Assembly (NCBI GenBank): GCA_039818945.1 | Contig: JBCBSZ010000003.1 | Span: 62,001 to 126,000, forward strand | Length of the DNA: 64,000 bases | Direction of reading: 5' to 3' | Source of the DNA: JBCBSZ01 sp039818945 | GTDB taxonomy: Bacteria > Actinomycetota > Acidimicrobiia > Acidimicrobiales > Poriferisodalaceae | Part shown: piece by piece, positions 24,138-32,448 of the stretch | How positions within the stretch are numbered: the first letter of the stretch is position 1 | Layout of the letters: every line of letters starts with the position of its first letter | Position numbers and translations under genes: made by a program | The notes under the pieces: generated by a model | Databases searched by the model: none | Seen by the model: the letters and a program-made list of their open reading frames with translations, nothing else | Told to the model about the DNA's origin: nothing

Positions 24138-24901
24138 CCGGATCAATCGCCATCGCAGCGGTGTTCGGTGGCGTGCCGGCGCAGGCTCAGTCCGGCTCTC
24201 ACATCGACACCGTGAGCGTCGAAGAAGCTGGTGATCAGCAGGTGGAGATTGAGCGCAGCACCTCCGAACAGCCGGCCGGTGGCACGCCTGTCGTCAGTTC
24301 TCCGGGTGGTGGCGGCGACCAGGAGGAGGAGCTGGTGACGGCGTTGCGGGTGGCCGTCGTCGATGGGACCGCGTGTGTGGCCACCGTGCTCGTCCCCGCG
24401 AGCGAGGCGAACATCACGCCGATCCCGGCCGGGATCCTGCCCTGCCCGCTCGGGACGGCCGGCCCCACGATCACCCCGGAGGGCTTCGTGATCGAGTACC
24501 TCGAACGCACCGCGCCCGATCGTCCCGAGCCGACGTTCATCCCGACCGCCGGGCTCACCGGTGAGCCGATGTTCCTGCTGACCGTCGCCCCGACCACCTG
24601 GACCCACGAGGTGGCCGACACGCCGTTCGGCCCGCTCACCATCGAGGGCAGCGCCCTCGTCACCGTCGACTGGGGGGACGGCTCGCCCCTCGACCTCCAT
24701 ACCGTGCCCGGTGAGGCCTGGCCCGACGGGGAGATCACCCACGTCTGGACCGAGACCGGCACCTACGACGTCACGGTCACCTACGACTGGGACCTGGCGT
24801 GGGCGTTCCCCGACATCGGCGGCACCCTCGACCTGCCGGTCGTCGAGGCGATCGGCGACTACCCCGTCGACGAGCTCCAGCCCGTGATCCGCCGACCCTG
24901 A
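24122..24901 (+). CDS. Secreted protein with PKD-like domain
   Basis: A 259-residue protein with an N-terminal Sec signal (MRWLVAGSIAIAAVFGGVPAQAQ, likely cleaved after AQA). After an acidic spacer, the C-terminal third contains a PKD-like beta-sandwich: VTVDWGDGSPLDLHTVPG and, at the end, THVWTETGTYDVTVTYDW, which fit the WGDG...H.Y...G.Y.V.v pattern. Such domains mediate protein or glycan contacts outside the cell. It overlaps the upstream lipoprotein gene by 16 bp and probably forms a surface pair with it. No enzymatic domain was seen. Confidence 0.75.
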   Translation: MRWLVAGSIAIAAVFGGVPAQAQSGSHIDTVSVEEAGDQQVEIERSTSEQPAGGTPVVSSPGGGGDQEEELVTALRVAVVDGTACVATVLVPASEANITPIPAGILPCPLGTAGPTITPEGFVIEYLERTAPDRPEPTFIPTAGLTGEPMFLLTVAPTTWTHEVADTPFGPLTIEGSALVTVDWGDGSPLDLHTVPGEAWPDGEITHVWTETGTYDVTVTYDWDLAWAFPDIGGTLDLPVVEAIGDYPVDELQPVIRRP

Positions 24902-24973
24902 GCCCTGGCCATTGGACGCCGTTCGCCCAGCTCAGAGCGGTTCTCACTCCCATCGCCCCCCTCCGCCGAGCGC

Positions 24974-24979
24974 TAGGGT
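24974..24979 (+). promoter_or_regulatory. Putative -10 box TAGGGT
   Basis: TAGGGT in the 120-bp gap before the Tat-exported hydrolase gene. It would give a ~35-nt leader that ends in a GGGGGA ribosome-binding site before the ATG at 25022. The same hexamer precedes the D-aminoacylase gene. Confidence 0.4.
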
Positions 24980-25021
24980 CCCGGCCGCGGGCAGGGGGAC
25001 GCCAGCACCAGGGGGATCTGC

Positions 25022-26269
25022 ATGCGAACCGACTTCGCGCACCATCATCTGTCGCGCCGTGATGCGCTCAAGCTCGGCGCGGCGGGTGCCGCCGCAGCCG
25101 CTGCCACGGCGGCCACGGCCGGACCGGTCGGCGCGGCGGCGATCGAGGCCGCCGAGGTCTCGGGAGCATCGCGACGTCGCCACGAAAAGGACGTGAGCGG
25201 CTACGACGACACCATGTTCGACTTCGCGGCGGCGGCCGCGGGCGGGCTCTGGGTCAGCCCGTACGGCCCCGACGACGAGCGAGGAACGCTCAACGAGGTC
25301 ACGCCGGAGAAGACGGCCCACTCGCTGCGCATCCTGCGCCGCACCCGTCCGGTGAACAGCTACCAACTCGGCGAGTCGATGTTCAACGGCTTCCCGGCGT
25401 TCCCCAGCGACCCACCGCGCCTGCACGACATGTTCCTCTATGCGCTCGGCTACGACGCCGGCGCGGACTTCGTCGCCGGCGGCGGGATCCAGGCCGGGAC
25501 CGAGCCGCTCGGCCCCAACAAGGTCATCGGGAACGAGGAGCGCTTCGGCGAGAACTTCACCTTCCAGATCGGCAGCCAGATCGACGGCCTGGGGCACGTC
25601 GGGATCGGGACCGACGACGACCGGGGTGGGCGCTTCTACAACGACATCTACGCCAACGACATCGCCACGCCGACCGGCACGACCCGGCTCGGCAACGAGA
25701 CGATGGGCCCGATCGCCACCCGGGCGGTGATCATCGACGTGGTCGGGATGAAGGTCGCCGACGGCGCCACCGACGACTGCTTCGTCGCCGCGAACGGTCA
25801 GCCCGTGCTGCGCGACAACTACCGGATCACGATCGAGGACATCCAGCACGCGCTCCGCCGCCAGCGGATCCGGCGCCCCATCGGCCCCGGCGACGTGGTC
25901 ATCTTCCACACCGGGTGGACGCACCTGGTGACGTCGGATCCCGGTCGGTACCTCACCCAGGAGCCCGGCATCTACCTGGCCGAGGCCCGCTACCTGATCG
26001 ACAGGAAGGTGGCCATCGCCGCGACCGACACGTGGGGGCTGGAGGTCCTCGACCCGGCGGTCACCGGCGGCAACGCGTTCCCCGTCCACCAGGAGCTGCT
26101 CGGGCGCACCGGCATCCGGATCGGCGAGTCGTTCGTGACCGACGACGCCATCGCCGACCACTGCTACGAGGGCGTGCTGGTCGTGACACCGGAGAACGTG
26201 CCGGGCGCGACGGCGGGCTCGACGCCGCCGATGTTGCTCGGCCAACCGGGACGGGCGCCCCGGTACTGA
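25022..26269 (+). CDS. Tat-exported cyclase-family (kynurenine-formamidase-like) hydrolase
   Basis: A 415-residue protein of the putative cyclase/metal-dependent hydrolase family. The N-terminus carries a twin-arginine signal (LSRRDALKLGAAGAAAAAATAATAG), so the folded, probably metal-loaded enzyme is exported. The family's metal-binding segment HxGTHxDxxxH appears here in altered form as QIGSQIDGLGHVGIG, keeping the DxxxH part but with Gln in place of the first His-containing turn. GDVVIFHTGW and the late ATDTWGLE core are conserved. Relatives hydrolyse cyclic or formyl amides such as isatin and N-formylkynurenine. It is 56 bp upstream of the ring-opening amidohydrolase, suggesting a cyclic amide/ureide pathway. 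The start has GGGGGA upstream. Confidence 0.8.
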   Translation: MRTDFAHHHLSRRDALKLGAAGAAAAAATAATAGPVGAAAIEAAEVSGASRRRHEKDVSGYDDTMFDFAAAAAGGLWVSPYGPDDERGTLNEVTPEKTAHSLRILRRTRPVNSYQLGESMFNGFPAFPSDPPRLHDMFLYALGYDAGADFVAGGGIQAGTEPLGPNKVIGNEERFGENFTFQIGSQIDGLGHVGIGTDDDRGGRFYNDIYANDIATPTGTTRLGNETMGPIATRAVIIDVVGMKVADGATDDCFVAANGQPVLRDNYRITIEDIQHALRRQRIRRPIGPGDVVIFHTGWTHLVTSDPGRYLTQEPGIYLAEARYLIDRKVAIAATDTWGLEVLDPAVTGGNAFPVHQELLGRTGIRIGESFVTDDAIADHCYEGVLVVTPENVPGATAGSTPPMLLGQPGRAPRY

Positions 26270-26325
26270 GGGGCCACGCTGCGGCGTACGATCGGGCGCT
26301 CGCCGCCGACATCGGAGCTCACGAC

Positions 26326-27423
26326 ATGCCCGTTCTCGCCCACAAGGTCGTCATCGAGTCGGTCACCGACGCGGGCGGCCTGGCCCGCCTCATCGACGAC
26401 GACGTGTTCGCCGCCGACGAGGTCGTCGCCGTCATCGGCAAGACCGAGGGCAACGGCGGGGTGAACGACTACACCCGGATCCTCGCCGACGTGGCCTTCC
26501 GGGGCGTGCTCGAAGAGAAGGGGACGCGCAGCGCCGAGGAGATCAAGCAGATCCCGATGGCGTGGTCGGGCGGCACCGACGGCGTGATCTGCCCCCACGC
26601 GACCGTGTTCGCGCAGGTCGACGGCCCGGCCGGCGACCCCGACGAGACGCGCCTGACCATCGGCATCGCGATGAGCGACGTCATCGAGCCCGAGGACATC
26701 GGCCGACCCAAGATGGTCGAGACCTGCGCCGAAGGCGTGCGCCGGGCGATGGCGGCCGCCGGCATCACCGATCCGGCCGACGTGCACTACGTGCAGACCA
26801 AGACGCCGCTCCTCACGATCGAGACCATCAACGAGGCCCACTCCCGCGGCGAGACCGTCGCCACCGAGGAGCCGCTCGACTCGATGAACCTGTCGAACGG
26901 CACCACGGCGCTGGGCATCGCCGTCGCCCTCGGCGAGATCGACATGCCCACCGCCGAGCAGATCGGTCGCGACCTCTCGCTCTACTCGTCGGTGGCGTCC
27001 TGCTCCTCTGGTGTCGAGCTCGACCGCGCCCAGATCGTCGTCGTCGGCAACGCACCCGGCGCCGGCGGCCCGTTCCGCATCGGCCACTCGAAGATGGACG
27101 ACGCCCTCGACGCCGACGGCATCTGGGAGGCGATCCGCGATGCCGGACTCGACCTCCCCGACCGTCCCCACCCCGACGATCTCGACGGTCGCCTCGTCAA
27201 CGTGTTCCTGAAGTGCGAGGCCGACCCGACGGCCACGGTCCGGAACCGTCGCCAGGTCCTCCTCAACGACTCCGACGTCCACCACCACCGCCAGATCAAG
27301 TCGGCCGTCGGTGGCGTCGCCGCCGCGGTCACCGGCGACCCGGCCGTGTTCGTGTCCGTCGCCGCCCTCCACCAGGGCCCATCGGGCGGCGGGCCGGTCG
27401 CGGCGATCGTCGACGTGAACTGA
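26326..27423 (+). CDS. Ring-opening amidohydrolase (cyanuric acid hydrolase / barbiturase family)
   Basis: A 365-residue member of the small AtzD/barbiturase family, built from three homologous units each supplying a Lys and a Ser. Unit 1 shows Lys39 (VIGKTEGNGG) and Ser81 (MAWSGGTDG); unit 2 has Lys in QTKTPLLT and Ser in SSGVELDRAQ; unit 3 has Lys in VFLKCEAD and Ser in HQGPSGGG. Known members open s-triazine (cyanuric acid) or pyrimidine (barbituric acid) rings, and no member acts on simple amides. Sequence alone does not let me choose between the two. Carbamate kinase follows 10 bp downstream. Together with FdrA-type genes this suggests that the opened ureido product is further cleaved to carbamoyl phosphate. 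Confidence 0.88.
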   Translation: MPVLAHKVVIESVTDAGGLARLIDDDVFAADEVVAVIGKTEGNGGVNDYTRILADVAFRGVLEEKGTRSAEEIKQIPMAWSGGTDGVICPHATVFAQVDGPAGDPDETRLTIGIAMSDVIEPEDIGRPKMVETCAEGVRRAMAAAGITDPADVHYVQTKTPLLTIETINEAHSRGETVATEEPLDSMNLSNGTTALGIAVALGEIDMPTAEQIGRDLSLYSSVASCSSGVELDRAQIVVVGNAPGAGGPFRIGHSKMDDALDADGIWEAIRDAGLDLPDRPHPDDLDGRLVNVFLKCEADPTATVRNRRQVLLNDSDVHHHRQIKSAVGGVAAAVTGDPAVFVSVAALHQGPSGGGPVAAIVDVN

Positions 27424-27433
27424 CGGGGCACCC

Positions 27434-28312
27434 GTGACCCGGTTGGTGGTGGCGCTCGGCGGGAACGCCATCGCGCCCGCCGGCACCGGCGGGAGCGCGC
27501 CCGAGCAGACCGCCACCATCACCCGGGCGGCCAGTCCGCTCGCCGACCTGGTCGCCGAGGGCCACGACCTCGTGCTCACCCACGGCAACGGCCCCCAGGT
27601 CGGCAACCTGCTCCTCAAGAACGAGCTCGCCGCCGACATCGTGCCGGCCATGCCCCTCGACTGGTGCGTCGCCCAGACCCAGGCGACGATCGGCTTCACG
27701 ATCGCCACGGCGCTCGAGGCCGCCCTCCACGACCGCGGGATCGACCGGCCGGTCGTCCCGGTGGTGAGCCGCGTGCGGGTCGACCCGAACGATCCGGCGT
27801 TCGGCAACCCGACCAAGCCGATCGGCAAGTGGCGCCCGGACGGCTCGCGGCGGCTGGTCCCGTCCCCGCAGCCGGTCGAGCTCCTCGACGAGCGCGGGCT
27901 CCGGTTGCTCCTCGACGGTGGGGCGCTCGTGGTCGCCGCCGGGGGTGGGGGCATCCCGATGGTCGCCGACGACGACGGACACCTGCGCGGCGTCGAGGCC
28001 GTCATCGACAAGGACCTCTGCGCCGACCTGCTGGCTCGCAGCGTCGGCGCCTCCCGGCTCGTGATCCTCACCGACGTCGAGGCCGTGGCCGTCGACTACG
28101 GGCTGCCGACCGAGCGCTCGCTCGACCAGGTCACGGCGGCCGGCCTGCGCGGCCTGCTCGACGCCGACCACTTCCCCGCCGGCTCGATGGGCCCGAAGGT
28201 GGAGGCCGCGACGCGCTTCGTCGAGCGGGGCGGATCGAGCGCGGCCATCGGGAGCCTCGACGACCTGGCCGCGGTCGTGGCCGGGACGTCGGGCACCCAG
28301 ATCACGGCGTGA
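27434..28312 (+). CDS. Carbamate kinase
   Basis: A 292-residue amino-acid-kinase-fold enzyme: reversible carbamoyl phosphate + ADP to ATP + carbamate. Diagnostic motifs are VALGGNAI at the start, THGNGPQVGNLLL, ADLLARSVGASRLVILTDVEAV, and FPAGSMGPKVEAATRF at the C-terminus. The GTG start follows GACGGGG. It sits in an operon after the ring-opening amidohydrolase, and its TGA overlaps the DUF2877 start (GTGA). In E. coli the homologous kinase accompanies the oxamate carbamoyltransferase genes and harvests ATP from carbamoyl phosphate; the same energy-conserving role is likely here. Function is firm; the source of carbamoyl phosphate is inferred. Confidence 0.95.
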   Translation: MTRLVVALGGNAIAPAGTGGSAPEQTATITRAASPLADLVAEGHDLVLTHGNGPQVGNLLLKNELAADIVPAMPLDWCVAQTQATIGFTIATALEAALHDRGIDRPVVPVVSRVRVDPNDPAFGNPTKPIGKWRPDGSRRLVPSPQPVELLDERGLRLLLDGGALVVAAGGGGIPMVADDDGHLRGVEAVIDKDLCADLLARSVGASRLVILTDVEAVAVDYGLPTERSLDQVTAAGLRGLLDADHFPAGSMGPKVEAATRFVERGGSSAAIGSLDDLAAVVAGTSGTQITA

Positions 28313-29019
28313 GGCGCGCGCCCGGGGCGCTCGCGGCGTCGGACGCCATCGCCGACGTGCTGACCGGCCCGCTGCGACCGGCCGTCGTGATCCATCGCTC
28401 GGGACCGGCCGCCTACCTCCGCCTCGACAGCGGACGGATCGTGGCGCTGGAGACCGGCGCCGGCGTCGAGCTCCCGATCTCCGCGACGGTCGAGCACCTC
28501 GACGGCGTCGAGGTCGGGACCGAGCTCCACCTCGGTGCCGGACGGCCCGCTCGCTGGTGGTCGAGCGAGGCGCCGAGCTGCGCGCCGGACGAACGCCTGG
28601 CGCGGCGGCTCGGCGGGCGCCTGGACCGGCTCGATCCGCCCACCGACCCCCACGAACGTGCGCTCGTCGGCCGCTCGCCGCTCGACGGCCCGGCCGCGCT
28701 CGTCGGCCTCGGCCCCGGGCTCACCCCGGCCGGCGACGACCTCGTCGCCGGCGCGCTGGTCGCGTGCCGGGCGACCGGGCGTCACGTCGACGCCGAACGC
28801 ATCGCCGACGGCATCGACCCCGAGCGGACCACGCCGATCTCCGGGGCGCTGCTGACCGAGGCCGGCCGAGGCCGCGCCGCTCGCCCGTTGCTGGCGCTGC
28901 TCGACGCTCTCGGTGGGCGTGGCGATCTCGACGCCGCGCTCGACCGGGTCCTCGCGGTCGGGGCCACCAGCGGCCGCTGGCTCGCCGAGGGTGTCCGACG
29001 GGTCCTGGACCCTTTCTGA
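28309..29019 (+). CDS. DUF2877 protein (YlbF/AllH-like)
   Basis: A 236-residue protein with the hallmark DUF2877 segment VGLGPGLTPAGDDLVAGAL (about residue 130) and a TPISGALLTEAGRG stretch. In E. coli the homologue is one of three subunits (with FdrA and the DUF1116 protein) needed for oxamate carbamoyltransferase activity. It begins with GTG overlapping the carbamate kinase stop (GTGA). In this genome its usual partners FdrA and DUF1116 lie 3.4 kb further on, separated by two unrelated genes, yet all point the same way. Assignment to the family is confident; its catalytic contribution is not understood. Confidence 0.85.
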   Translation: MRRAPGALAASDAIADVLTGPLRPAVVIHRSGPAAYLRLDSGRIVALETGAGVELPISATVEHLDGVEVGTELHLGAGRPARWWSSEAPSCAPDERLARRLGGRLDRLDPPTDPHERALVGRSPLDGPAALVGLGPGLTPAGDDLVAGALVACRATGRHVDAERIADGIDPERTTPISGALLTEAGRGRAARPLLALLDALGGRGDLDAALDRVLAVGATSGRWLAEGVRRVLDPF

Positions 29020-29046
29020 CGCCACCGCTTCACGAGCGGGGCGGAC

Positions 29047-29616
29047 GTGCCGATCCGAGCACTCGTGGAGCAGACGTGGGTCCCGGGTGCGATCGCGGCC
29101 GCCGTGGGCGTGGTCGTGGGCGTCTGGTCGCTCGCGACCGGCAGCGACGTCCCGCTGCTCGTGTTCGCCGATCTCGGCTTCCACGAGCTCGGCCACCTGA
29201 TCGGCTACATCACTCGACCGCCGGAGTGGATCATCGCCATCGCCGGGACCGGCCTGCAGATCGCCGTGCCGCTCGGCGCCGCGGCCGTGCTGTTCTGGTG
29301 GCGGCGCGACCCGTTCGGGGGGTCGATCTGCCTGGCCTGGGCGGCGACCAGCATGCGCAACAGCTCCGTCTACATCGCTGACGCCCCGTACGAGCGGCTC
29401 ACGCTGATCGGCGGCGAGCACGACTGGGCGTACCTGCTCGGTGAGCACTGGCAGGCCCTCGATCGAGCCGACGACATCGCCCGCGGGCTGGTCAGGGCGG
29501 GTTGGGTCCTCCTCTTCGTCGCGGGGACGATCACGCTCCTCGCCATCGAGCACCGCCTGCCGGACCGGCGCAGCGGTCGGGGGGACGCCGACGTCGACGC
29601 GGCGGGGGTCCTGTGA
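29047..29616 (+). CDS. Membrane protein with HELGH motif
   Basis: A 189-residue protein with four predicted membrane segments (about 13-30, 35-53, 62-84 and 148-168). HELGH at residues 46-50, within LGFHELGHLIGY, is a zinc-protease-type HExxH placed in or at the membrane, as in M50-like site-2 proteases, but no second M50 ligand motif (NPDG) is visible, so proteolysis is uncertain. It could be a metal-binding enzyme of another kind. The GTG start at 29047 is inferred. Its TGA overlaps the start of the PAS-GGDEF gene (GTGA), coupling the two; both seem inserted into the FdrA-type cluster. Confidence 0.65.
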   Translation: MPIRALVEQTWVPGAIAAAVGVVVGVWSLATGSDVPLLVFADLGFHELGHLIGYITRPPEWIIAIAGTGLQIAVPLGAAAVLFWWRRDPFGGSICLAWAATSMRNSSVYIADAPYERLTLIGGEHDWAYLLGEHWQALDRADDIARGLVRAGWVLLFVAGTITLLAIEHRLPDRRSGRGDADVDAAGVL

Positions 29617-32411
29617 GCGACGAGCCGGGCCCGGAGCTGCTCGACGCCGCGACGCTGGACCAGCTCCCGGTGGCGGCGATCTCGCAGTCGCCGACGGGCG
29701 TGGTGCGAGCCATGAACCGGGAGGCCGAGCGCCTCCTCGGCCTCGATGCCACCGCCACGCTCGGCGGCACGCTCGAGGCGGCGGGATGGGAGGCCGTCCG
29801 CGCCGACGGCGCTCCCTTCGCTCCCGATCAGCAGCCGGCTGCCCTCGCGATCTCGACCGGGGAGACGGTCCGCGACGTGCTCATGGGCGTCGGGGACCAC
29901 GACGGCGATCGTCGGTGGCTCCGCGCGTCGAGCGAGCCCCGCTTCGGGCCCGCCGGCGCCGCCGTCGGTGTCATCACCGTGTTCAGCGACGTCACGCCCG
30001 GTCGCTCGGCGCTCCACGAGCTCGAGGAGCTGACGACCCTGTCGGAGGACCTCGTGACGAGGCACGACACCTCGGGCCGCTGCACCTGGGCCTCGGTCGC
30101 CACGCGGACCCTGCTCGGCCTCGCACCCCGGGACGTGATCGGCACGGTCGGCCTCCCCGGCGAGGAGGCCGCCGGCGGCGAGCTCCTGCTCGGGGCCTTC
30201 GAGGACGCCAGCGCCGCGGGCCGCGACTCGGTGTCCGGGCTCACCTGGCGAGCGAGGACCAGCACCGGCGACCTCCGGTGGGTCGAGACCAATGGACGGA
30301 TCCGCCGTGATGTCGAGGGAGCACCGCTCGGGCTGATCCTGTTCCACCGCGACGTGACCGAGCGGCGGGCGACGGAGGCGATGGCCGCGGAGGCCGAACG
30401 CCGCTTCCGGGCCGGCTTCGACCACGCGCCGATCGCGATGAAGCTCATGGGCCCCAGCGGACAGATCCTTCGAGCGAACGCCGCCTTCGCCCAGCTCACC
30501 GGGCGGACCCAGGAGGAGCTCCAGGGTCGGAGCTGGGAGGAGTTCGTGCATCCCGACGACGTCCCCACCGCGGCCCGGGCCGTCGCCTCGCTCATCGTCG
30601 GCGGCCAGGACACCGCCGTCCACCGACGGCGCTACCTCCGTCCGGACGGCTCGACCGCGACCGGCATCCACCACCTCACCGCGATCCGTGACGACCACGA
30701 TCACGTCGTTCAGCTCTTCGGCCAGGTCGTCGACGTGACCGAGGCGACCCGATCCGAGGCCCGTCTCCGGGCGTCCGAAGCGCGGCTCGCCGCGGTGCTC
30801 ACCGCCGCCCCCGACGGCATCGTCGTGATGGACGAGCGGGGCACGATCGAGTCCTTCTCCGACAGCGCGGAACGGATCTTCGGCTGGAGCGCCGACGCGG
30901 TGATCGGTTCCGGGGTCGAGGTCCTCATGCCGGAGGGCCACGCCGTCGCACACCAGGGCCACATCGAGCGGTACCTGCGCGGTGCGGGCGTCGGGATGGT
31001 GGGCAGCCGCCGCCGGCTCACCGGGCAGCGCTCCGACGGGTCGACGTTCCCGCTGGAGCTGAACCTGGCCGAGGTCGTCATCGACGGGTTCCGGTGGTTC
31101 ACGGGCATCTGCCGCGACGTGACCGAGGAGGAGGCCGCGCTCGCCCGCCTGACCGAGAGCGAGGAGCGCTTCCGATCGCTGGCCGACGCCTCGCCCATCG
31201 GCATCTTCACGACCGACGCCGAGGGTGCCTGCACGTACACGAACCCCCGCTGGCAGGAGATCTTCGGGCTGAGCGGTCCGGAAGCCCTGGGCCCGGGCTG
31301 GTCGTCGACGCTGCACCCCGACGATGCGACCGAGGTGTTCGCGGCCTGGCAGCGGACGGCGCTGAGCGGAGCGCTCTTCGCCACGAGCTTCCGGTTGCTC
31401 GTCGGCGACGAGGAGCGCTGGGTCCGGGCCAACGCACGGCCGGTCGTGACCGCTGGGCAGGCCGTGGCCTACGTCGGCAGCGTCGAGGACGTGACGGCCG
31501 AGCGGCGCGCCGCCCAGGCCGTCGCCGACGCGGAGGAGCGCTTCCGGGCCGCGTTCCAGCAGGCACCGATCGGCATGGCCGAGGTCCGACCCGACGGCGT
31601 GCTCGCCAGCATGAACGGAGCGCTCCTCGAGCTCTTCGGCCTCGACGCGGCCCTCCCGACCCGCCTCACCGACCACACCCCGGCCGACGACGCTCACCGG
31701 GTGACCGCGAGCCTCGACACCGTGCTCTCGGGTCGCGAAGCGACCTGCTCGTTCGAGCACCGCATCGTTCGCAGCGACGGCGAGGAGCGCTGGATGCTGA
31801 CGCAGGTGACCGGCCTGCGGATCTCGGGGGAGGACCACGCCGGCGCCATCGTGCAGATGGTCGACCTGACCGAGCGACGTGAGCTGGAGCAACACCTCCG
31901 CCACCAGGCCGACCACGATCCGCTCACCGGGATCGCCAACCGTCGGGCGTTCACCGCCGCGCTCGACCACCACCTCGAGGCCGTTCGCCGCCACGGGCCG
32001 TCGGGCGCCATCGCCCTCATCGACCTCGACAACTTCAAGGCGCTCAACGACACGCTCGGCCACGCCGCCGGGGATCACCTCCTCTGCGCGGTCGCGGACG
32101 AGCTCCGATCCGAGCTGCGCGCCGGCGACCTCGTCGCCCGGCTGGGCGGCGACGAGTTCGCCGTGCTCATGCCGTCGTGCGATCGGGCGCAGGCGGAGCA
32201 GCTCGGCGCCCGGGTGACGAGCTCGATCTCCCGCCGGGCCGCCGAGCTGGTGCCCGTCGAGGCGACCACGGTGACCGCCAGCGTCGGCATCGTCCTCCTC
32301 GACGAGGAGCACACCGACGGCGACGCGCTCCTGAGCAGAGCCGACCGTTCGCTCTACGACGCCAAGCGCGGCGGCCGGGATCGCTTCGAGCTCGCCGCCC
32401 GGGAGCGGTGA
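29613..32411 (+). CDS. Six-PAS diguanylate cyclase
   Basis: A 932-residue soluble sensor enzyme: about six tandem PAS units (starts near residues 15, 140, 260, 385, 510 and 635, with repeated FRAxFxxAPIG-type beginnings and DVTERR-type ends), then a GGDEF domain from ~765. DPLTGIANRRAF, the active site GGDEF at 845-849 and an RxxD I-site just before it predict an active, feedback-inhibited c-di-GMP synthase. There is no EAL domain and no membrane anchor. GTG start overlapping the upstream HELGH membrane protein gene (GTGA), so the two may form a signalling unit. Cofactor or ligand of the PAS domains cannot be told. It lies between DUF2877 and FdrA genes. Confidence 0.93.
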   Translation: MSDEPGPELLDAATLDQLPVAAISQSPTGVVRAMNREAERLLGLDATATLGGTLEAAGWEAVRADGAPFAPDQQPAALAISTGETVRDVLMGVGDHDGDRRWLRASSEPRFGPAGAAVGVITVFSDVTPGRSALHELEELTTLSEDLVTRHDTSGRCTWASVATRTLLGLAPRDVIGTVGLPGEEAAGGELLLGAFEDASAAGRDSVSGLTWRARTSTGDLRWVETNGRIRRDVEGAPLGLILFHRDVTERRATEAMAAEAERRFRAGFDHAPIAMKLMGPSGQILRANAAFAQLTGRTQEELQGRSWEEFVHPDDVPTAARAVASLIVGGQDTAVHRRRYLRPDGSTATGIHHLTAIRDDHDHVVQLFGQVVDVTEATRSEARLRASEARLAAVLTAAPDGIVVMDERGTIESFSDSAERIFGWSADAVIGSGVEVLMPEGHAVAHQGHIERYLRGAGVGMVGSRRRLTGQRSDGSTFPLELNLAEVVIDGFRWFTGICRDVTEEEAALARLTESEERFRSLADASPIGIFTTDAEGACTYTNPRWQEIFGLSGPEALGPGWSSTLHPDDATEVFAAWQRTALSGALFATSFRLLVGDEERWVRANARPVVTAGQAVAYVGSVEDVTAERRAAQAVADAEERFRAAFQQAPIGMAEVRPDGVLASMNGALLELFGLDAALPTRLTDHTPADDAHRVTASLDTVLSGREATCSFEHRIVRSDGEERWMLTQVTGLRISGEDHAGAIVQMVDLTERRELEQHLRHQADHDPLTGIANRRAFTAALDHHLEAVRRHGPSGAIALIDLDNFKALNDTLGHAAGDHLLCAVADELRSELRAGDLVARLGGDEFAVLMPSCDRAQAEQLGARVTSSISRRAAELVPVEATTVTASVGIVLLDEEHTDGDALLSRADRSLYDAKRGGRDRFELAARER

Positions 32412-32448
32412 GGACGGCGACGTCGTCCACCCGTGCGAACATGACGGC

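Noticed and set aside
29047..29616. Site-2 protease (M50) assignment
   Set aside because: HELGH is present but the second metal-ligand motif is not visible, so only a membrane HExxH protein is claimed.
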